Of a stretch of 64,000 bases of DNA, positions 59,430 to 64,000 are shown one piece after another; the first letter of the stretch is position 1, and the number at the start of each line of letters is the position of its first letter. The notes beneath the pieces were generated by a model. That model saw nothing but the letters and a program-made list of their open reading frames with translations. It searched no databases and was not told the origin of the DNA. The position numbers and the translations under genes are program-made. This DNA comes from JAUVKT01 sp942491535 (lineage in GTDB: Bacteria > Bacteroidota > Bacteroidia > Bacteroidales > VadinHA17): contig CALOBV010000025.1 of NCBI GenBank assembly GCA_942491535.1, positions 218,114-282,113 on the forward strand, in the 5' to 3' direction.

Positions 59430-59504
59430 ACCTGATTCTATTTCAAGTTATTGATCAAAATCCTTATAAGAAGAATCTATTATAGTTAAAAAGTTATTCT
59501 GAAG

Positions 59505-60181
59505 ATGCAGAGAATTCTAGTTATTGATGATGAAATTGATCTGAGGGATATTTTGAAGTTCAATCTTAGGTCTGAAGGGTATAAAGTTGATACTGTTGCA
59601 TCGGCTGAAGAGGCTTTGCAGCTAGATCTTGGACATTACGACTTATTTCTAATGGACGTTATGATGGGGCCAATGTCAGGATTTAAACTGGCGGATACAA
59701 TCAGGACAGAATACAAGCTCACCACACCTTTTATTTTCATTACGGCAAAGGATGCTGAGAATGATTTACTGACAGGGTTCAGTCTTGGTGCAGATGACTA
59801 TATAAGAAAACCTTTTTCAATTGTTGAGTTAAAAGCACGGGTAAAGGCGGTTTTAGGAAGATCAATAACAGCAGAACCTTCTTCCCTTATCAGCATCGGA
59901 CCACTTACACTGGACCAGGCAAGAAAGGAAGTAAAACTTAATAACAGGCATATTGATCTTACCAGAAAGGAATACCAGATTCTCAAGATACTGATCGAAA
60001 AAACAGGGACAGGTTTGTGACGCGAGAAATAATTCTCGAAAGTTTATGGAGCGACACCTATGTGAGTGAACGGACCGTGGATGTCCATGTTGCCAGGCTC
60101 AGAAAGCGGCTTGGTGATTTTGGCTCAAATATAAAATCTAAATCGGGCTTCGGTTATTATATTGAAGTAGATAATAAATAG
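59505..60181 (+). CDS. OmpR/PhoB-family response regulator (one frameshift)
   Basis: Receiver domain with Asp8-Asp9, phosphoacceptor Asp51 (LFLMDVMMG), and ITAK; winged-helix DNA-binding domain completed after correction at about 60014 (ILESLWSDTYVSERTVDVHV, SGFGYYIEV). Corrected length about 225 residues. The gene pairs with the histidine kinase starting 3 bp later and could be the PhoB-like regulator of the following outer-membrane genes. The exact signal is not known. Confidence 0.9.
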
Positions 60182-60184
60182 AAT

Positions 60185-61962
60185 ATGTTTCGCAGTTTTT
60201 TCAAAGGCCGGATATTTACCTATTATTTCCTTGTTTTTATAAGCTTTACGACCCTGATTGTACTATTTCAATACAACAGAGAAAAACAATTCAGACAGGG
60301 GCAGTTTGAAACTATCCTGGATAATATTACAAGCATAACAGACAGGTACCTGGATTCCCGGGATTTTAATGACAGTGTACTTTATGAAAGTATTGATTCA
60401 CTGATTAAAATTTTGCCTCTTGATGATGTACGTATCTCGATAATTTCATTCGACGGAATGGTTCTTTTTGATAGTTACGTTGAATCTTACTCTGGAATGG
60501 AGAATCATTCAGGCAGACCTGAGATAATCAGTGCGAAAACTAAAGGGAGTGGCTCATCCATACGACACTCGGCAACTACCGGAAAGGATTATTTCTATTA
60601 TGCCAAAGTTTACGATAATATCATTATAAGGGCAGCTGCTGAATATAACTATGAACTTGAATCCTTTCTCAGGATTGATAAATTATTCATTATAGTAATA
60701 CTGATCCTCTTCCTGCTTGTATGGACAGCCCTTGTTTACGTTAACTATCGATTCAAAAAAGCTACTCTACAGCTAAAGGAACTGGTATCAAATGTTACAG
60801 AAGACCGCGATATCAGTCATCTCGATTTTCCGGCAAGTGAACTTGGATCACTCGGCAACCAGGTAATGGGCATCTATAAGGAATTAAAGCAGCAAAGGGA
60901 TAAGCTCGAAACAGACCAGGAGAAAATATTACGTCACCTTCAGACTATGGAGGAAGGAATTGCCATATTTTCTTCCGACAGGCAACTGATACTCTCGAAT
61001 GAGTCTTTTGTGCAGAATGCTAACCTTCTGGCATCCAAACCAATTAACTCTCCTAAAGATGCACTCGGAATAAAGGCCCTGAAACCGGTGATTAAATTTG
61101 TAAACAGGGTAACGGCTGATATGACGCTGAAGGTATTTGACCATGATAATTTTAAGGAGATAATTGCCGAAAAACAGAACAGGTACTTCCTTGTAAGGTG
61201 CAACATGTTCAGGGATCTCAGTTTCGAAATTATTATAAAAAATGTAACAAAGTCACAAAAAAGCAAGCTTCTTAAACAGCAGCTTACGTCGAATATTGCA
61301 CATGAGCTAAGGACACCCGTCGCTTCCGTTATGGGTTTCCTCGAAACAGTTCTTGGTAACCCTGAGCTTAGTGACTCGCGCAGAAATCATTTTCTCGAAC
61401 GGGCAAGGGTTCAGGTCGATCGACTTGCTGAACTAATAGATCATATCTCCGTGATTAATAAGCTTGAAGAAGGTTCTGACTTCTACAAAATTGATAGCTT
61501 TATTGTTGTAGATATAATTAAGGAAGTTATTGAAAGTCTTACAGTAAAACTGGATGAAAAAGGATATAAAAGTTTCTTGGGTATGATATAGACCGTGAAT
61601 TAACTATCGCAGGGAATAAGGTTCTTGTACATTCAATTTTCCAGAATCTGCTTGAGAATACACTTTTTATGCAGGTGAAAAAATTGAAGTAATGATTTCA
61701 GACACTACGAGGATGACAATATGCATTATTTCAGATTCACAAATACCGGGTCTTCCCAATCCCTGAATAACATCTTTTAACCGCCTCTTTGAGCTGTTTT
61801 ATAGGGTTGATGAAGGTCAAAATTACCAGGCTCAGGGGTGGTTCTAGGATTAGACTTGCAATCGTGAAGCATGCAGTGAATTTTCATAAGGGTCAGATAA
61901 GCGTAAAAAACCTTGAGTCCGGAGGGGTTGAATTTCAATTTACCTTATCGAAAAGCCTGTAA
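60185..61962 (+). CDS. PhoR-like sensor histidine kinase (C-terminal ATPase part frame-broken)
   Basis: Membrane helices near residues 12 and 170 enclose an extracytoplasmic sensor domain of about 150 residues; a HAMP/PAS-like segment follows, then HisKA with NIAHELRTPVASVMGF (His373). The ATPase part is broken in several places after 61580; pieces such as VHSIFQNLLENTL, FELFYRVDEG and GGVEFQFTLSKSL can still be read in different frames. The full domain would be about 590 residues. It phosphorylates the response regulator upstream. The breaks resemble poor consensus, not gene decay, because the first 1,400 bases are intact. Confidence 0.88.
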
Positions 61963-62117
61963 GCTAAAGGCTATACCAGATACAAAGCTATATCAACATT
62001 TTGTAACAGTAATGTAACATTTAGTTAACAGCAGCTTAACTGATATGATACAATAGGGCTCTATGTTTGTGGTATAATAATTTATTAAACAGCAACTAAT
62101 AAAAAAATCACAAACAA

Positions 62118-63545
62118 ATGAAAAAGACTCTATTAATTATTCTTTCTGCCGTTTTAGCAGTTTTTACATCCTGTCAGAAAGACTATACTCCTCCAACAGT
62201 ATCAGGTCCTGACGCTCAGTACCTTTTAAAAGGTAATTCAGTTGAGCTGAACTTTACATATACTGCTGAGGCTGGTTTTGATCAAGTTCAGTATCATCCA
62301 CTAACGGTACTGCCAGTATTACAGCAAACGGAACAAAGGGTGAAACTTCAGGAACTATTTCAGTGTCTTTCACAGCCGGTTCTTCTGCCGGTGCTGGATC
62401 TGTAACTCTAACTCTTTTTGATTCAGAGGATCAATCAGCTTCATCAACTGCAGTGGTTGATGTACAGGATTTTCCTACGGTTTCGGTTGCCTTTAATATC
62501 GACGAAGATGAAACATGGACTGCTGATAATATATATATCCTGGTTGGACGTATTACTGTTCTCACGGTGTAACACTTACTATTGAGCACGGAACTATAAT
62601 TAAAGGGAACCAGGGATCCGGCCCAAATGCAACTGCCTTACTGATTGCCAGAGGTGGTAAATTGAATGCAAATGGAACTGCTAATGCTCCCATTATCTTT
62701 ACTTCAATTGCCGACGAGATTCTTCCATTAACTTGAACTTAAACCTTGAGCCCACAAATGAGTGTTTATGGGGTGGACTTCTGATCTTTGCAGTGGGGCC
62801 TCATACTTCATTGGACGCTGAAGCAGTTGAGATTGAGGGTATTCCCTCCATCTGACCTGAACGGACTTTACGGTGGAACAGACCCGCTAGATAACTCAGG
62901 CAGTATTACCTACATCTCAATTCGTCGTGGTAGTGCAAACATTGGCGAAGGAAACGAAATTAACGGTCTGACACTGGGTGGTGTAGGTTCAGGAACAACT
63001 ATTCAGAATGTTGAGATTATTGCCAACCAGGATGATGGAATTGAATGGTTTGGCGGAACGGTTAATGTTACAAATGCCCTTGTCTGGAATACAGGTGATG
63101 ATGCAATAGATACCGACCAGTCATGGGGTGGTACCTTCGATATGCATTTGTCATAATACCGGTGATGAATGTTTCGAGCTTGATGGTCCGAGACTGAACA
63201 ATGGTTGAAAAGCACACCATTATAAACGGTACAGCCCTGCTGGGTGGCAGAAGGTCTGGTTGACCTGGATGCTAACTCCAATGTTGGATATGGACAATAT
63301 ATATTTCTTCGGTCTGGTTGCAGGTCAGATTTCGATGAGCTTCCAACAGTTTACACCTGTACCCTTACCGACTTCGAAGTTACTCTTCCTGAAGGATCAG
63401 TTTGACTGATTTCTTCAACGAGGGCGGCAGCGATGCTTTCACAACCGAGGTTGCAGCAGGACAGAATACTGTTGGCGCAGATGCAGTCAGCATTTTCAGC
63501 GGCTGGACATGGGCAGCTGTTTCGGGATCTTTGAGTAATTTTTAA
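62118..63545 (+). CDS. Secreted lipoprotein with beta-helix-like repeats (many frameshifts)
   Basis: Lipoprotein signal (AVFTSCQKDYTPP) followed by an Ig-like part (FTAGSSAGAGSVTLTLFDSE) and repeated beta-helix-like segments (TLTIEHGTIIKGN, ARGGKLNANGTANAPIIF, GSGTTIQNVEIIANQDDGIEW, NVTNALVWNTGDDAIDTD). The reading frame shifts at least eight times between 62118 and 63545. Corrected length about 470 residues. It lies between a PhoB/PhoR-like pair and a TonB receptor and may be a surface-exposed substrate-binding protein of that receptor. Confidence 0.7.
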
Positions 63546-63677
63546 TAAAACATAAATATAAAACCAGAACTCGCGTCAAGTGCCTGCGGTTTGATATTAT
63601 AAATAACAACAAACAACAAGCAATAATTCAAATACCAAATAACAAATAACAATTAAACAATAATTAATAACTAATTT

Positions 63678-64000
63678 ATGAACTTAAGTAAATCATTTCT
63701 GGCAATCATTTTTCTCACTTATCTCCCTGTCTATTATAGCTGCAGGAAGGGATAATAATGGGCTCTGTAATTGACGAACTACCGGTGAGATGATGATAAT
63801 GGTTACTGTGGCAGCTGAAGGGCACTACAACCGGTGCTTTTACCGATCTTGATGGTAAGTTTAACCTGCCTATTGCAGCAGGAACTTATAACTTAAATCT
63901 TTCCTTTGTAGGATATGAAGGATTAACAATCAAAGATATTACTGTAAAGGAAGGCGAAGTAACACTACTTGAAAGTATTGTTCTTAAGCCTTCTACTGTG
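63678..64000 (+). CDS. TonB-dependent receptor, N-terminal part (partial, frame-broken)
   Basis: From ATG at 63678: a signal peptide (MNLSKSFLAIIFLT), then, after several corrections, a CarboxypepD_reg-like domain (GAFTDLDGKFNLPIAAGTY, LNLSFVGYEGLTIKDITVKE). Such domains open TonB-dependent receptors of Bacteroidota. The plug and barrel lie beyond the window edge. Its partner is probably the beta-helix-like lipoprotein upstream. Confidence 0.75.

Larger units (their letters stand above)
58406..59504. other. Long non-coding region with several repeat families
   Basis: Holds GACGCAAGACTCAAGG words, AAGATT variants near 58600, ACGGCTAACGGCTAATGG near 58860, AAGATTTAAGATTAACG near 58900 and the composite element copy B. 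No gene, tRNA or riboswitch was recognised in 1.1 kb. Confidence 0.6.

Overview
The window comes from a Bacteroidota genome of roughly 38-40% GC. The evidence is a SusC/SusD outer-membrane pair with a TonB box, an ECF sigma factor, several TAnnTTTG-type -7 promoter elements, LytS/LytTR and FtsX-like permease genes, CarboxypepD_reg-fronted TonB receptors and many short secreted beta-barrel proteins. The order cannot be fixed from sequence alone; a marine or sediment Bacteroidales/Marinilabiliales-type organism would fit. No rRNA, tRNA, CRISPR array, transposase or prophage was recognised.

Layout. (1) 1-14.3 kb is a polysaccharide-utilisation-like locus: ECF sigma factor (partial), FucP-like MFS permease, SusC, SusD, two tandem secreted PIG-L deacetylases, a YetA/PcRGLX-like protein, a DASS (SLC13) carboxylate transporter and a double-SIS protein. 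(2) 14.4-17 kb holds a small membrane protein, a diheme lipoprotein and a badly broken caspase-fold gene. (3) 17.3-26.4 kb holds an S9 peptidase and then a light and oxidative-stress island: photolyase, peroxiredoxin, SRPBCC protein, tocopherol-cyclase-like protein, SOUL haem protein, SDR and a DUF2867 epimerase. A perfect 11-bp inverted repeat lies between the last two, which are divergent. (4) 26.4-35 kb holds NhaA, an ABC-2 exporter, a DUF2177 membrane protein, an NTF2-like protein, an SDR, a carotenoid-desaturase-like oxidoreductase and two beta-barrel proteins. (5) 35.3-42.2 kb holds a polyamine operon (type III decarboxylase, agmatinase, deoxyhypusine-synthase homologue) followed by CorA, LapA-like, coiled-coil, MscS and PepSY-like genes. 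(6) 42.6-47.5 kb holds a DUF1566 lipoprotein, a CotH-kinase lipoprotein and a membrane redox module (8Fe ferredoxin, bis-haem cytochrome b, Tat-exported flavoprotein). (7) 47.6-51.9 kb holds a LytS/LytTR two-component pair and an FtsX/MacB-like permease. (8) 52-59.5 kb is sparsely coding and rich in intergenic repeats, with a redoxin, a cupin, a beta-barrel protein and a 649-residue lipoprotein. (9) 59.5-64 kb holds a PhoB/PhoR-like two-component system, a beta-helix-type lipoprotein and the start of a TonB-dependent receptor.

A dominant property is that many genes are broken by one-base insertions or deletions, while long stretches (17.3-24.8 and 25.0-46.7 kb) are intact. The breaks hit conserved genes and are repaired by adding or removing one base. 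They become densest at 15-17 kb and in the last 2.5 kb. This looks more like uneven consensus quality in an assembly than like natural gene decay. Frame-broken genes are reported here as one locus each, with the break positions.

No wholly new system is proved. The best candidates for follow-up are the light-stress island that combines tocopherol-cyclase-like and SOUL proteins with an operator-like palindrome, the decarboxylase-agmatinase-DHS operon, the ferredoxin/cytochrome b/flavoprotein module next to CotH, the possibly TULIP-like lipoprotein, and the families of short-word intergenic repeats (TTCAAC, AAGATT and nested palindromes).
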